In this document: piece after piece, positions 42,926 to 51,210 of the stretch
How positions within the stretch are numbered: the first letter of the stretch is position 1
Layout: each line of letters opens with the position of its first letter
NCBI RefSeq assembly: GCF_014334055.1
Contig: NZ_CP060490.1
Coordinates: 930,001-994,000 of the forward strand
Reading direction: 5' to 3'
DNA from: Oscillibacter hominis
Lineage (GTDB): Bacteria > Bacillota > Clostridia > Oscillospirales > Oscillospiraceae
Length of the DNA stretch: 64,000 bases
Position numbers and translations under genes: made by a program
The notes under the pieces: model-generated
What the model was told of the DNA's origin: nothing
The model's database searches: none
The model's input: the letters and a program-made list of their open reading frames with translations, nothing else

Positions 42926-43438
42926 ATGAGTTTTTCTCTGGTGCCGGATGCGGTCTTTGATCATTTTTCCCAGATCGCGCCGGATGAGCTGAAGCGGCGC
43001 GGGATCACGCTGCTGCTTTCCGACCTGGACTACACGCTGGCGGCCAAGTCCACCCGGCAGCCGGGGGAGGAGGTCAGGCAGTGGATCGACGCCCTCCATG
43101 GGGCGGGGGTCCAGTTGATGATTGTCTCCAACAACCGCTCCGGCCGGCGGGTCAACGAATTCTGTGCCGAGTTGGGCGTGCCCTATCAGGGCCATGCCAG
43201 GAAGCCGTCGCCTCGGGGACTCTACGCCGCCATGGAGCGCTCCGGAGCCTCCCGTGCATGCACCGCCATGCTGGGCGACAAGCTGCTGACAGACGTGCTG
43301 GCCGCCAACCGTGCCGGCGTCATCGCACTGATGGTGGAGCCTGTGGGCGGGGCGGTGACGCTGTGGCAGAAGGTACTTCATGCCATGCAGGAGCCTTTTA
43401 AGCGCCGCTGCCGGGCCGATCTGCGCCGGGAAAGATAG
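42926..43438 (+). CDS. YqeG-type HAD-IIIA phosphatase
   Basis: 170-residue haloacid dehalogenase-fold protein. Motif I is LLLSDLDYTLAAKS with the nucleophile aspartate; IVSNNRSGRR supplies motif II, and the late MLGDKLLTDVLAANRAG is the acidic motif III/IV region. This matches YqeG family proteins (phosphatidylglycerophosphatase-like, PGP-GEP4 related), possibly making phosphatidylglycerol. The ATG at 42926 is preferred over an upstream frame start inside the divergent gene. A cls gene at 48210 would use the same lipid. Confidence 0.85.
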   Translation: MSFSLVPDAVFDHFSQIAPDELKRRGITLLLSDLDYTLAAKSTRQPGEEVRQWIDALHGAGVQLMIVSNNRSGRRVNEFCAELGVPYQGHARKPSPRGLYAAMERSGASRACTAMLGDKLLTDVLAANRAGVIALMVEPVGGAVTLWQKVLHAMQEPFKRRCRADLRRER

Positions 43439-43512
43439 ATACCGCAAATGGGCAAGCAGAATGCCGGTACATTACAATTGGAAAGTTTTTTCGGCTTTTC
43501 CCACGGAAATAC

Positions 43513-43541
43513 TTGCAATGGGCGTAGAATTGGGATAAAAT
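43513..43541 (+). promoter_or_regulatory. efp promoter
   Basis: TTGCAA (43513-43518), 17-base spacer, TAAAAT (43536-43541), about 90 bases upstream of efp. Confidence 0.75.
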
Positions 43542-43633
43542 ATCATAGGCTATTTTTGCTTACACTTTTTTGAAATAGAGAAAATAATCGCAGAGCAGGT
43601 TGTTTTCTCATATTCGTTTGAGGAGGAAAAAAT

Positions 43634-44203
43634 ATGGCAACAATTACTGCCGGCGATTTTAGAAATGGTGTCACCTTTGAGATGGACGGCAAGATCATGA
43701 CCGTGGTGGAGTTCCAGCACGTAAAGCCCGGCAAGGGCGCGGCCTTTGTCCGTACCAAGATGAAGAATGTGGTGACCGGCGCGGTCACCGAGACTTCCTT
43801 CAACCCCACCGCAAAGTTTGAGCAGGCCTTTGTGGAGCGCAAGGACGCCGAGTACAGCTACAACGACGGCGACCTGTACTACTTCATGGACCCCGAGACC
43901 TTTGATATGGTTCCCCTGAACCGTGACGTCCTGGGCGATGCCTTCCGCTTTGTCAAGGAGAACACTGTCTGCAAGCTGCAGTCCTATAAGGGCAGCGTGT
44001 TCGGCGTGGAAGTGCCCAACTTTATGGATCTGGAAGTAACGGAGACTGAGCCTGGCTTCAAGGGCGACACCGCCACCAACGTGACCAAGCCCGCCACGTT
44101 GGAGACCGGAGCGGAGATCAAGGTGCCCCTGTTTATCAATGTGGGCGACAAGATCACCATCGATACCCGCACCGGCGAGTATATGTCCCGCTGCAAGGAC
44201 TAA
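43634..44203 (+). CDS. efp: Elongation factor P
   Basis: 189-residue (hence normal length) three-domain factor that rescues ribosomes stalled at polyproline. [20 protein letters not shown] holds the conserved loop whose lysine is modified in many bacteria. [16 protein letters not shown] begins the middle domain and the C-terminal OB fold ends in [12 protein letters not shown]. It starts after GAGGAGGAAAAAAT. The proline-rich repeat proteins encoded in this window (36847 and 58065) would be typical clients, which is inference. Confidence 0.97.
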   Translation: MATITAGDFRNGVTFEMDGKIMTVVEFQHVKPGKGAAFVRTKMKNVVTGAVTETSFNPTAKFEQAFVERKDAEYSYNDGDLYYFMDPETFDMVPLNRDVLGDAFRFVKENTVCKLQSYKGSVFGVEVPNFMDLEVTETEPGFKGDTATNVTKPATLETGAEIKVPLFINVGDKITIDTRTGEYMSRCKD

Positions 44204-44284
44204 TTTAGTTCGCTCCGGCGTTTGCCGGAAAATAGCTATCCGGCGCGGAATCCTCTGCGCCACGGCTTTGAAAGGAGCTGCAAC

Positions 44285-44686
44285 ATGAATATTTCTGAAA
44301 AGGTTTCCTACCTGAAGGGCCTGGCCGAGGGCCTGGCGCTGGACGCGGAGTCCAAAGAGGGCAAGCTGATTTCCGTCATCATCGACATCCTGGACGACAT
44401 TGCGCTGGAGATCGACGACATGCAGGAGGAGCAGTGCGACCTGGAGGATGGCCTGGACGCCGTCAGCGACGATCTGGCCGATCTGGAGAGCTTGGTCTAC
44501 GAGGAAGAGGACGACGAGGAAGAGGAAGACGAGGAGTGCTACGAGACCGTCTGCCCCAACTGCGAAGAGGCCATCTATTTTGACGACTCCATCCTGGAAG
44601 AGGGCGAGGTCATCTGCCCCAACTGCGGCGAAAAGCTGGAGTTTGATTTGAGCGACCTGGCCAACGAGGAAAAAGAGGAAGAATAA
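44285..44686 (+). CDS. CD1247-type acidic zinc-ribbon protein
   Basis: 133 residues. The N-terminal ~55 residues (SEKVSYLKGLAEGLALDAES, then helices) match the CD1247 N-terminal domain found in clostridia. A very acidic stretch of Glu/Asp follows, then a two-CxxC zinc ribbon (VCPNCEEAIYF ... VICPNCGEKLEF). Function unknown; the ribbon suggests metal or nucleic acid binding. The ATG at 44285 follows GAAAGGAGCTGCAAC. It probably shares the efp transcript and terminator. Confidence 0.88.
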   Translation: MNISEKVSYLKGLAEGLALDAESKEGKLISVIIDILDDIALEIDDMQEEQCDLEDGLDAVSDDLADLESLVYEEEDDEEEEDEECYETVCPNCEEAIYFDDSILEEGEVICPNCGEKLEFDLSDLANEEKEEE

Positions 44687-44734
44687 CTTCCCCGCGCAGC
44701 GAATTAGGGATTGCTGTTTTTTAGAAAAAGCTGA

Positions 44735-44771
44735 AAAAAGGCCGCTCCCCAAAACCGGGAGCGGTCTTTTT
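44735..44771. terminator. Bidirectional terminator between efp operon and methyltransferase gene
   Basis: AAAAAGGCCGCTCCC pairs with GGGAGCGGTCTTTTT around a short A-rich loop; poly-T on both strands. It serves the convergent genes ending at 44686 and 44770. Confidence 0.88.
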
Positions 44772-45501
44772 ACTGTTTTTGCGCTGAGACAAGAAGCATC
44801 ATGGGCCGGCGCAGTTCATCCCGCATTCCGGGGAGGTCCAGCATCTCCTCCGGCGGCTGAGGCTCCACCACGTGACGGAGCAGGAAGCCGACGGACAAAA
44901 GGGGTTCCAGATAGGAGGTCAGCGTCCGGTGGTATTTGATGACTGGTTCCCCCAGGAAAACCGCTTTGCGCGCGCCCTCTTCAAAGTAGCGGTCCACCGG
45001 AAAATGGAGAATCTCCCCCTCAGGCCCGTAATACCAGTCCTGGGAGCCATAGGCGGTGAAGACCGGGTGTTCCGCCGAGAAGAGGAAGGCGCCTCCCGGG
45101 GTGAGCCAGCGGTGGACGCGCTGTACCAAACTCGAAAAATCCTCCACATAGTGAAAGGCCAGCGAGCTGATCACTACATCGAAGCTCCCGGCAGGGAAGT
45201 CCAGGTCCTCCATGGCCGCCCGGCGGTAGGTGACTGCCGGAGAGGCATTTTTTTCCCGGGCCACTTCCAACATCCGCTCCGAGAGGTCGATGCCCAATAC
45301 AGAACCGGCGCCCCGGTCCGCAGTGTAGGTGCAGTGCCAGCCGTAGCCGCAGCCCAGGTCCAGGACCCGCTTGCCGGAGAAGTCCGGCAACAGTTTTTGC
45401 AGCGCAGGCCATTCGCCGGCGCCGCTGAGGCCTTGGGTGGAGCGGGTCATATGGCTGTACTTTTCAAAAAACTGAGGGTCGTCGTATTTGTTCTCTTTCA
45501 T
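44770..45501 (-). CDS. Class I SAM-dependent methyltransferase
   Basis: 243-residue methyltransferase. Motif I is VLDLGCGYGWHC with the acidic end of strand 2 in LGIDLSERML, then AMEDLDFPAGSFDVVIS (motifs II/III) and LTPGGAFLFSAEHPVF. The substrate cannot be inferred; UbiE/small-molecule type is likely. Its ATG overlaps the coaW stop (TCAT on the plus strand at 45498-45501), so it is translated from the same message as the pantothenate kinase. Confidence 0.87.
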   Translation of the reverse strand: MKENKYDDPQFFEKYSHMTRSTQGLSGAGEWPALQKLLPDFSGKRVLDLGCGYGWHCTYTADRGAGSVLGIDLSERMLEVAREKNASPAVTYRRAAMEDLDFPAGSFDVVISSLAFHYVEDFSSLVQRVHRWLTPGGAFLFSAEHPVFTAYGSQDWYYGPEGEILHFPVDRYFEEGARKAVFLGEPVIKYHRTLTSYLEPLLSVGFLLRHVVEPQPPEEMLDLPGMRDELRRPMMLLVSAQKQ

Positions 45502-46355
45502 AAAGTTCCTTTTCCTGCCGCGGCGATGTTACTTTCTATGCTGCAAAGCCCGGCGCCAATGGCTGTGGCAAATGTGGCGTTTTCCGGGATGATGTAGCGG
45601 ATGTCATAGAGCCGGTGGAAAATCTGGAAAGTCGGCTCCACCTGGGGAAGGGTGGTCATGGAGCCGGTCAGGATCACCGTGCGGGTGCCGCAGCCGGTAC
45701 AGGCCAGCATGGACATGGTGCCGATGGCCTGGAGCACCAGGTTCACCGCGCCTGCCGCCAAATCCGCGGGTGTGGCGTCCTCCGCCAGGTTGCCAAAATT
45801 GGCAGCCGTCATGTCCGGGTGGAGAGAGGACTCGGCGTCCCGGGAGATATCCTGTATGGTCAGGTCCACCTTGCCTAAATCGCCGTCCTGGGCAAGCTTT
45901 TTGATCTGCCCAAAGCGTTCCATGCCCACTAACTTGTGGCACAGTCCGCCCAAGGTGCCGCCGCCAATGCCGCTTCCGCCGATGTGACGGACTTCCCCTG
46001 TCCGATTGGCGCAGATGAAGGCGGTTCCGGTGCCCATGGACACCACAAGGGCGGACTCCTGGCCGGACAGCGCCAGAGCACCCAGGCCGCAGGCCGTAAA
46101 TTCACTGACCGCCCGGGTGGGGATTCCGTAGATATTGCCGTCCACATAGGAGGCACCCACGCCGGTGAGGGCAATGTGGGATACGTCCTGAAGACTCAGC
46201 TGATTGCTTTTTAAGTAATTGCCCAACGCGCCATAGAGGGAGGTCAGTTGGTCTTCCGCCCGTACACGGAGCATGGACAGTACCGTTCCATCCTGCCGGA
46301 GTCCCACGATCTTGGTGGTGGAGCCTCCGATGTCGATTCCCAAAATCACACTCAT
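45498..46355 (-). CDS. coaW: Type II pantothenate kinase
   Basis: 285-residue ASKHA-fold kinase for the first step of CoA synthesis. The N-terminal phosphate loop is ILGIDIGGSTTKIVGL, followed by LTGVGASYVDG, SMGTGTAFICAN and IGGSGIGGGTLGGL. The C-terminal adenosine region includes VILTGSMTTLP. This is the eukaryote-like/Staphylococcus type, not CoaA or CoaX. With the CoaE half of the 5327-6991 gene, two CoA-pathway steps lie in this window. It is followed by an overlapping methyltransferase gene. Confidence 0.92.
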   Translation of the reverse strand: MSVILGIDIGGSTTKIVGLRQDGTVLSMLRVRAEDQLTSLYGALGNYLKSNQLSLQDVSHIALTGVGASYVDGNIYGIPTRAVSEFTACGLGALALSGQESALVVSMGTGTAFICANRTGEVRHIGGSGIGGGTLGGLCHKLVGMERFGQIKKLAQDGDLGKVDLTIQDISRDAESSLHPDMTAANFGNLAEDATPADLAAGAVNLVLQAIGTMSMLACTGCGTRTVILTGSMTTLPQVEPTFQIFHRLYDIRYIIPENATFATAIGAGLCSIESNIAAAGKGTL

Positions 46356-46463
46356 TCCGGTTCCTTTCCGGGGTCTTGCCCCATGGAAGAATTGTCCTCC
46401 CTAAGAATAGGCGACTTCACCAGTAAAGTCAATGTTATTTGATAAATTATTGGCAAAGAATGA

Positions 46464-46492
46464 TTGATTTTGTGCAAAAGATGGACTATACT
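46464..46492 (+). promoter_or_regulatory. pncB promoter
   Basis: TTGATT (46464-46469), 17-base spacer, TATACT (46487-46492), about 50 bases before the pncB start. Confidence 0.7.
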
Positions 46493-46544
46493 CTGAATGG
46501 AGCCCTGCAAAAGGGCAATACATGAGAAATCTGAGGGACGGGAA

Positions 46545-47993
46545 ATGAAAACCGACGAGAAGCTGAACATGACTATGCTCTGTGACTTTTATGAGCTGAC
46601 CATGGGCAACGGATATTTTCAAAACGGCTTAAAGGACCGCATCACCTATTTTGACGTATTTTTCCGCAATGTGCCCGACGGCGGCGGCTTTGCCATAGCG
46701 GCCGGGCTGGAACAGCTGGTGGAATACATCCAGGACCTGCATTTCTCTGAGGAGGACATCCAGTACCTCAGAGGGAAGAATCTCTTTTCTGAAGAGTTTT
46801 TGGAGTATCTGCGCCACTTCCATTTTACCGGCGACATCTATGCCGTGCCGGAGGGAACGCCCATCTTCCCCCAGGAGCCCATTGTCACTGTGCGGGCGCC
46901 GGCCATTGAGGCCCAGTTGATTGAGACGTTCACCCTGCTGGCCATCAACCACCAGAGCCTGATTGCCACCAAGGCAAACCGCATTGTCCGGGCTGCCCGC
47001 GGCCGTACAGTGCTGGAGTTCGGCTCCCGCAGGGCCCAGGGCGCGGACGGCGCTGTCACCGGCGCCAGAGCCGCCTATATCGGCGGCTGCGGCGGTACGG
47101 CCTGCACCATCTCTGATGAGCTGTTCGGCGTCCCTGCCGGCGGTACCATGGCCCACGCCTGGGTGCAGATGTTTGACAGCCAGTACGAGGCCTTCAAGAC
47201 CTACTGTGAGATTTATCCCCATAATGTGGTGCTGCTGGTGGATACCTACAACACCCTCAAGTCCGGCATCCCCGACGCCATCCGGGCGTTCAACGACGTA
47301 CTCAAGCCCATGGGGATTACCAAGTGCGGCATCCGTCTGGACTCCGGCGATATGGCCTATCTGACCCGCAAGGCCCGCCAGATGCTGGATGAGGCGGGCT
47401 GGACGGAGTGCACCATCACAGTATCCAACTCCTTAGATGAGTATCTGATCCAGGATCTGCTGCTTCAGGATGCCAAGATCGACCAGTTCGGCGTGGGCGA
47501 GCGGATGATCACCGCCCGCAGCGAGCCGGTGTTCGGCGGCGTCTACAAGCTGGCTGCCATTGAGGATGAGCAGGGGAACATCATTCCGAAGATCAAGGTC
47601 AGCGAAAACGTGGGCAAGATCACCAATCCCCACTTCAAAAAGACCTACCGGCTGTTCAACCGCTGCACCGGAAAGGCCATCGCCGACTACATCTGCGTCC
47701 ACGATGAAGTGGTGGATGACACCAAGCCGCTGCTGCTGTTCGACCCCAACGCCACCTGGAAGAAGAAAACCGTGATGAACTATGAGGCCCGTCCGCTTCA
47801 GGTACAGGTGTTCCGGAAGGGAGAGCTGGTCTACGACCTGCCCAAGTTGGAGGATATACGCACCTACTGTGCCCAGCAAGTGGACACGCTGTGGGAGGAA
47901 GTGCGCCGTTTTGACAATCCTCACACCTTCTATGTGGACCTGTCTCCGCGCCTGTTCGGAATTAAGCAAAACCTGCTGCAGCAAAATGGATAA
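46545..47993 (+). CDS. pncB: Nicotinate phosphoribosyltransferase
   Basis: 482-residue NAD-salvage enzyme joining nicotinate and PRPP. The N-terminal MLCDFYELTMGNGYF and TYFDVFFRNVPDGGGFAI, the central EFGSRRAQGADGAVTGARAA, and GIRLDSGDMAYL are family blocks. The ATG at 46545 is chosen for the GAGGGACGGGAA site; an ORF start 48 bases upstream lacks one. With the NadD domain at 35649, the cell can salvage nicotinate to NAD. Confidence 0.95.
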   Translation: MKTDEKLNMTMLCDFYELTMGNGYFQNGLKDRITYFDVFFRNVPDGGGFAIAAGLEQLVEYIQDLHFSEEDIQYLRGKNLFSEEFLEYLRHFHFTGDIYAVPEGTPIFPQEPIVTVRAPAIEAQLIETFTLLAINHQSLIATKANRIVRAARGRTVLEFGSRRAQGADGAVTGARAAYIGGCGGTACTISDELFGVPAGGTMAHAWVQMFDSQYEAFKTYCEIYPHNVVLLVDTYNTLKSGIPDAIRAFNDVLKPMGITKCGIRLDSGDMAYLTRKARQMLDEAGWTECTITVSNSLDEYLIQDLLLQDAKIDQFGVGERMITARSEPVFGGVYKLAAIEDEQGNIIPKIKVSENVGKITNPHFKKTYRLFNRCTGKAIADYICVHDEVVDDTKPLLLFDPNATWKKKTVMNYEARPLQVQVFRKGELVYDLPKLEDIRTYCAQQVDTLWEEVRRFDNPHTFYVDLSPRLFGIKQNLLQQNG

Positions 47994-47996
47994 AAA

Positions 47997-48032
47997 GCAG
48001 CCGTCTTCCCGGACTACGGGAGGGCGGCTGTC
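47997..48032 (+). terminator. Possible pncB terminator
   Basis: Hairpin AGCCGTCTTCCCG / CGGGAGGGCGGCT directly after the pncB stop. It lacks a good T-run, so termination may be partial. Confidence 0.45.
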
Positions 48033-48119
48033 CCTGTTCAGGGCGGGCCATATCGTTGCTTGGGTTAAAATTTGCCAAGGCGGATAGACTGAACCAGAGT
48101 ACATTTGTCGGAATGAAGG

Positions 48120-48149
48120 TTGCGCCTCAGCGGCATCCTATTATATAAT
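48120..48149 (+). promoter_or_regulatory. Probable cls promoter
   Basis: TTGCGC (48120-48125), 18-base spacer, TATAAT (48144-48149). The -10 is embedded in a perfect 14-bp palindrome CTATTATATAATAG (48139-48152). Confidence 0.5.
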
Positions 48150-48209
48150 AGCACAAAGCAATGTGAGTTTTGACGTGAGTGAAATCAGGGAAAAGGGGGC
48201 GGATCCGGA

Positions 48210-49784
48210 ATGAAAAAAGCAGACGGAGTCGTAAAAAAAGGAAACAAGCGGCAAAGGGTGGAGCGCCATATCTCCGCCGCGCTGCGGATTCTGATGGTCT
48301 GCCTCACGCTGCTGCTGCAGATTGCCGTGGTCCTGGGGCTGGCTTTTGCCACCAAGCGCTACTCCACAGTGATCTATCTGGCCATGGAGCTGATCGCCCT
48401 GATCTGTGCGGTGGGGGTGCTGAACCGGGGCGGGAGCCCCTCCTATAAGATCAGCTGGATTTTACTGATCCTGGCTGTGCCTGTGGCGGGCATGATCCTC
48501 TATGTCCTCTGGGGCGGCACCCACCAGGCAAAGCAGCTGAGCCTCAAATATGTGCCCTTGCCGGTGGAGCGCCAGAGCGCCCGTATGGAGAGCAGCAACA
48601 ATATCGTCCGCCTGTCCAAAACCCTTCCCACCTGGGAGCGGCTGGCCACTTATTTGGAAAAGAGGGGGTTTCTCCTCTACCGCAACACGGAGGTCCGCTA
48701 TTTTCGGGAAGGCGCTGACTTCTTCGCGGATTTGATCACCACCATGGAAAAGGCCCAGAATTATATCTTCCTGGAATACTATATCCTGGCGGAGGGGAAG
48801 CTCTGGGATCGGATATTTGAAGTGCTCCGCCAGCGTTCTGCGGCAGGGGTGGAGATCAAAATCATCTTTGACGATTTCGGGAACATCACCCGGTTGTCCG
48901 ACGCCATGCTCCAGCAGATCCAGGACGCGGGCATTCAGGTTCAGATTTTCAATCCGGTCCACAAATACGTCAACCGCCTGTATTTCAACTACCGGGATCA
49001 CCGGAAAATCGCTGTCATAGACGGCAGCAGCGCTTATACCGGCGGGCTGAACATCGCCGATGAATACGCCAACATCATCAACCGCTTGGGCCACTGGAAG
49101 GACACCGGCATCTGCCTGAGAGGGGAGGGCGCCTGGGGCCTTGCCTCCCAATTTGCCCATATGTGGGAGATGCTGGGCGGCACACTGGATAATGAGCACG
49201 ACTACTACCGCCCGGAATCCACCGTCCAGGGCAGTGGATTTTGCCAGTGCGTCTGTGACGGGCCCATGAACAATCCGGATAACCCGGCCGAGGAGACTTA
49301 TCTGCAGCTGATCTCCAACGCCCGGCGTTTCCTCTATATGACCACGCCTTATCTGGCCATTGAGGAGTCCATGGTCAAGGCGCTGTGTATTGCCGGGGAC
49401 GGAGGGGTGGATGTGCGGCTGATGGTTCCGGCCATTCCGGATCACAAGTTTACCTACCTGGTGGCAGAGACCTACTATGGCCAGCTGATGGCCCACGGGG
49501 TGAAGATTTATAAATACTCACCGGGTTTCCTCCACTCCAAGACTGTGATGGTGGACCGGGAGGTTGCGCTGGTGGGGTCCATCAACATGGATTACCGCAG
49601 CTTCCAGCTCCACTATGAGTGCGGTGTCCTGATTTATGACATGCCGGCGGTGGAAGAGATTTTTGAGGATATGGACAACATTGTACAGGCCAGCGCCCAG
49701 TATACCCAGGAGGACTGGGATAAGCGCCCCTGGTACCGTAAGACGATGGAGACGGTGCTGAAGCTGTTTGCCATCTGGATGTAA
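48210..49784 (+). CDS. cls: Cardiolipin synthase
   Basis: 524-residue membrane phospholipase D-superfamily enzyme making cardiolipin from phosphatidylglycerol. Two N-terminal membrane helices (about residues 27-50 and 75-98, with a third short one between) precede two HKD motifs: YRDHRKIAVIDGSSAYTGG and FLHSKTVMVDREVALVGS. YFREGADFFADL and FLEYYILAEG are also typical. AAAAGGGGGCGGA precedes the ATG. It is followed 15 bases later by the TtcA-like gene. Confidence 0.95.
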   Translation: MKKADGVVKKGNKRQRVERHISAALRILMVCLTLLLQIAVVLGLAFATKRYSTVIYLAMELIALICAVGVLNRGGSPSYKISWILLILAVPVAGMILYVLWGGTHQAKQLSLKYVPLPVERQSARMESSNNIVRLSKTLPTWERLATYLEKRGFLLYRNTEVRYFREGADFFADLITTMEKAQNYIFLEYYILAEGKLWDRIFEVLRQRSAAGVEIKIIFDDFGNITRLSDAMLQQIQDAGIQVQIFNPVHKYVNRLYFNYRDHRKIAVIDGSSAYTGGLNIADEYANIINRLGHWKDTGICLRGEGAWGLASQFAHMWEMLGGTLDNEHDYYRPESTVQGSGFCQCVCDGPMNNPDNPAEETYLQLISNARRFLYMTTPYLAIEESMVKALCIAGDGGVDVRLMVPAIPDHKFTYLVAETYYGQLMAHGVKIYKYSPGFLHSKTVMVDREVALVGSINMDYRSFQLHYECGVLIYDMPAVEEIFEDMDNIVQASAQYTQEDWDKRPWYRKTMETVLKLFAIWM

Positions 49785-49799
49785 AAGAGGAGGAAGGCC

Positions 49800-50657
49800 A
49801 TGGCCCGGGACCTGACGGCGGCGGAGACCGCCCAGCGCAGCATCATCAAGAAATATAGAAGGGTGCTGTGGAACCCCTTTATCGCGGCGGTCAAGCGCTA
49901 TGAGCTCATTTCTCCGGGCGACCGGATTGCCGTGTGTATCTCCGGAGGCAAGGACTCCATGCTGCTGGCAAAGCTGATGCAGGAGCTGCAAAACCATACG
50001 GTGGCGCCCTTTGAACTGGCCTTCCTGGTGATGGACCCGGGCTACCGGAGAGAGAACCGGGAGCAGATCGAATCCAACGCCAAGCTGCTGGATATCCCCG
50101 TCACCATTTTTGAAAGTGATATTTTTGACGTGACCGCCGTGGTGGAAAAAAACCCCTGCTACCTCTGCGCCAGGATGCGCCGCGGGACGCTCTACAGCCG
50201 GGCCAGGGAGTTGGGCTGCAACAAGATCGCCCTGGGCCACCATTTCAATGACGTGATCGAAACCACGCTGATGGGGCTGCTGTACGGTTCCCAAATCCAG
50301 GCTATGCTGCCCAAGCTCCACAGCAAGAACTTTCCAGGCATGGAACTGATCCGGCCGCTGTACTGCGTTCATGAGGAGGACATCATTGCCTGGAAGAATT
50401 ACAACCATCTGGAGTTCATCCAGTGTGCCTGCCGGCTGACAGAGAACCGGACCGTGGAGGAGGACGGTGCCAGCAATTCCAAGCGCCAGGAGATGAAGGA
50501 ACTGATTTCCCGCCTGCGTAAAATCAACCCCAATGTGGAAAAAAGCATTTTTCAGGCCATCCACGGCGTGCAGTTGGACACCATGGTAGGCTATAAGGCC
50601 GGCGGAGTGCTCCACTCCTTCTTAGACGAATATGAAAAGAGGGGGCAGCCTCGGTAA
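49800..50657 (+). CDS. TtcA-like PP-loop tRNA thiolase family protein
   Basis: 285-residue adenylating enzyme of the TtcA/TilS/CTU1 superfamily. The PP-loop is CISGGKDSMLLAKL. The CxxC pair NPCYLCARMRRG is placed as in TtcA and binds a cluster or sulfur, and GHHFNDVIETTLMGLLYGSQ follows. It probably adds sulfur to a tRNA base such as cytidine 32, but substrate assignment is by family only. GAGGAGGAAGGCC precedes the ATG. The TAA lies in the loop of the terminator hairpin. Confidence 0.9.
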   Translation: MARDLTAAETAQRSIIKKYRRVLWNPFIAAVKRYELISPGDRIAVCISGGKDSMLLAKLMQELQNHTVAPFELAFLVMDPGYRRENREQIESNAKLLDIPVTIFESDIFDVTAVVEKNPCYLCARMRRGTLYSRARELGCNKIALGHHFNDVIETTLMGLLYGSQIQAMLPKLHSKNFPGMELIRPLYCVHEEDIIAWKNYNHLEFIQCACRLTENRTVEEDGASNSKRQEMKELISRLRKINPNVEKSIFQAIHGVQLDTMVGYKAGGVLHSFLDEYEKRGQPR

Positions 50658-50672
50658 GGCTGCCCCTTTTTT
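50635..50672 (+). terminator. Terminator overlapping the end of the TtcA-like gene
   Basis: GGGGCAGCC (50642-50650), loop containing the TAA stop, GGCTGCCCC (50658-50666), then TTTTTT. On the minus strand it is followed by A-rich then CTTTT sequence and may also act on the small gene at 50671. Confidence 0.88.
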
Positions 50673-50835
50673 ACATAATGTGCTCTTCGCAGAAATTGTC
50701 CAGAACGCGAAACCCCATCTCTTCGCGGTCCGCCACAGGGAACAGGGCAATGCTGACGCTGTCAAAGGCCGGGCACAACCGTTCTTCCGGATCAAGGCGC
50801 AGAGCGGGCAGGTCCTTTGGTCGGTGCTTTTCCAT
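50671..50835 (-). CDS. Small 54-residue protein of unknown function
   Basis: A short frame in the minus direction: ATG at 50835-50833, stop TAA at 50673-50671. The product begins MEKHRPKDLPALRLDPEE and ends VLDNFCEEHIM; it is acidic with no membrane segment. GGGGTGA lies 7 bases before the ATG, and the gene ends exactly where the convergent terminator begins, both of which favour a real gene. No family is recognised. Confidence 0.5.
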   Translation of the reverse strand: MEKHRPKDLPALRLDPEERLCPAFDSVSIALFPVADREEMGFRVLDNFCEEHIM

Positions 50836-50934
50836 TTGCGATCACCCCGAAGTTAGCCTTTGCCGCATGCTGTCGGTTATGCGGGGAGATCCATGGTATC
50901 GTGGAAAAAATTTGGGAATTGCAGTAATTTTCTA

Positions 50935-50962
50935 TTGACAAATCGGAAATAACGAGTATAAT
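50935..50962 (+). promoter_or_regulatory. tRNA-Gln promoter
   Basis: TTGACA (50935-50940), 16-base spacer, TATAAT (50957-50962), 24 bases before the tRNA: both hexamers perfect. Confidence 0.9.
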
Positions 50963-50986
50963 ATAATCTGTTCGTGGCGTGAATAC

Positions 50987-51060
50987 AGCGGGTTTGTGTA
51001 ATGGTAGCACACCGGACTCTGACTCCGTTTGTGAGGGTTCGAATCCTTCACCCGCTGCCA
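50987..51060 (+). tRNA. tRNA-Gln (anticodon CTG)
   Basis: 74 nt including encoded CCA. Acceptor arms AGCGGGT (50987-50993) and ACCCGCT (51050-51056) pair perfectly. The D-loop has AATGGTAGC and the anticodon loop CTCTGAC places CTG at 51019-51021. The T-arm GGGTTCGAATCC is canonical. It reads CAG. A single gene with its own promoter and terminator. Confidence 0.95.
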
Positions 51061-51064
51061 CGGG

Positions 51065-51100
51065 AAATCCCCGGAATCATTACGATTCCGGGGATTTTTA
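51065..51100 (+). terminator. tRNA-Gln terminator
   Basis: AATCCCCGGAATC (from 51066) pairs with GATTCCGGGGATT, followed by a T-rich run; it begins 5 bases after the tRNA. Confidence 0.9.
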
Positions 51101-51155
51101 TTTTTATTGGCGCAAAATGATGTAAAAGAGCAAGAAGTGTGGCGTTCCATTTAAA

Positions 51156-51201
51156 AAGAAAGCCGGAGGGAAACACTCCAGCCAGCTTTCTTTTTCACAA
51201 G
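51156..51201 (-). terminator. Terminator of the DUF1847 gene
   Basis: AAAAAGAAAGC at the left pairs with GCTTTCTTTTT at the right around a longer GC-containing loop; on the minus strand it follows the stop at 51211. Confidence 0.6.
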
Positions 51202-51210
51202 AAGGGCAAA

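Noticed and set aside
42854..43447. N-terminal extension of the GH18-like frame
   Set aside because: The extra ~198 codons are antisense to the HAD gene and show shadow composition; a TTG with a good ribosome site starts at 42853.
51007..51060. tRNA-Gln 3' end as a prophage/ICE attachment site
   Set aside because: I found no second copy of the T-arm/acceptor sequence in the window and no integrase; kept only as a question about the AT-rich block.
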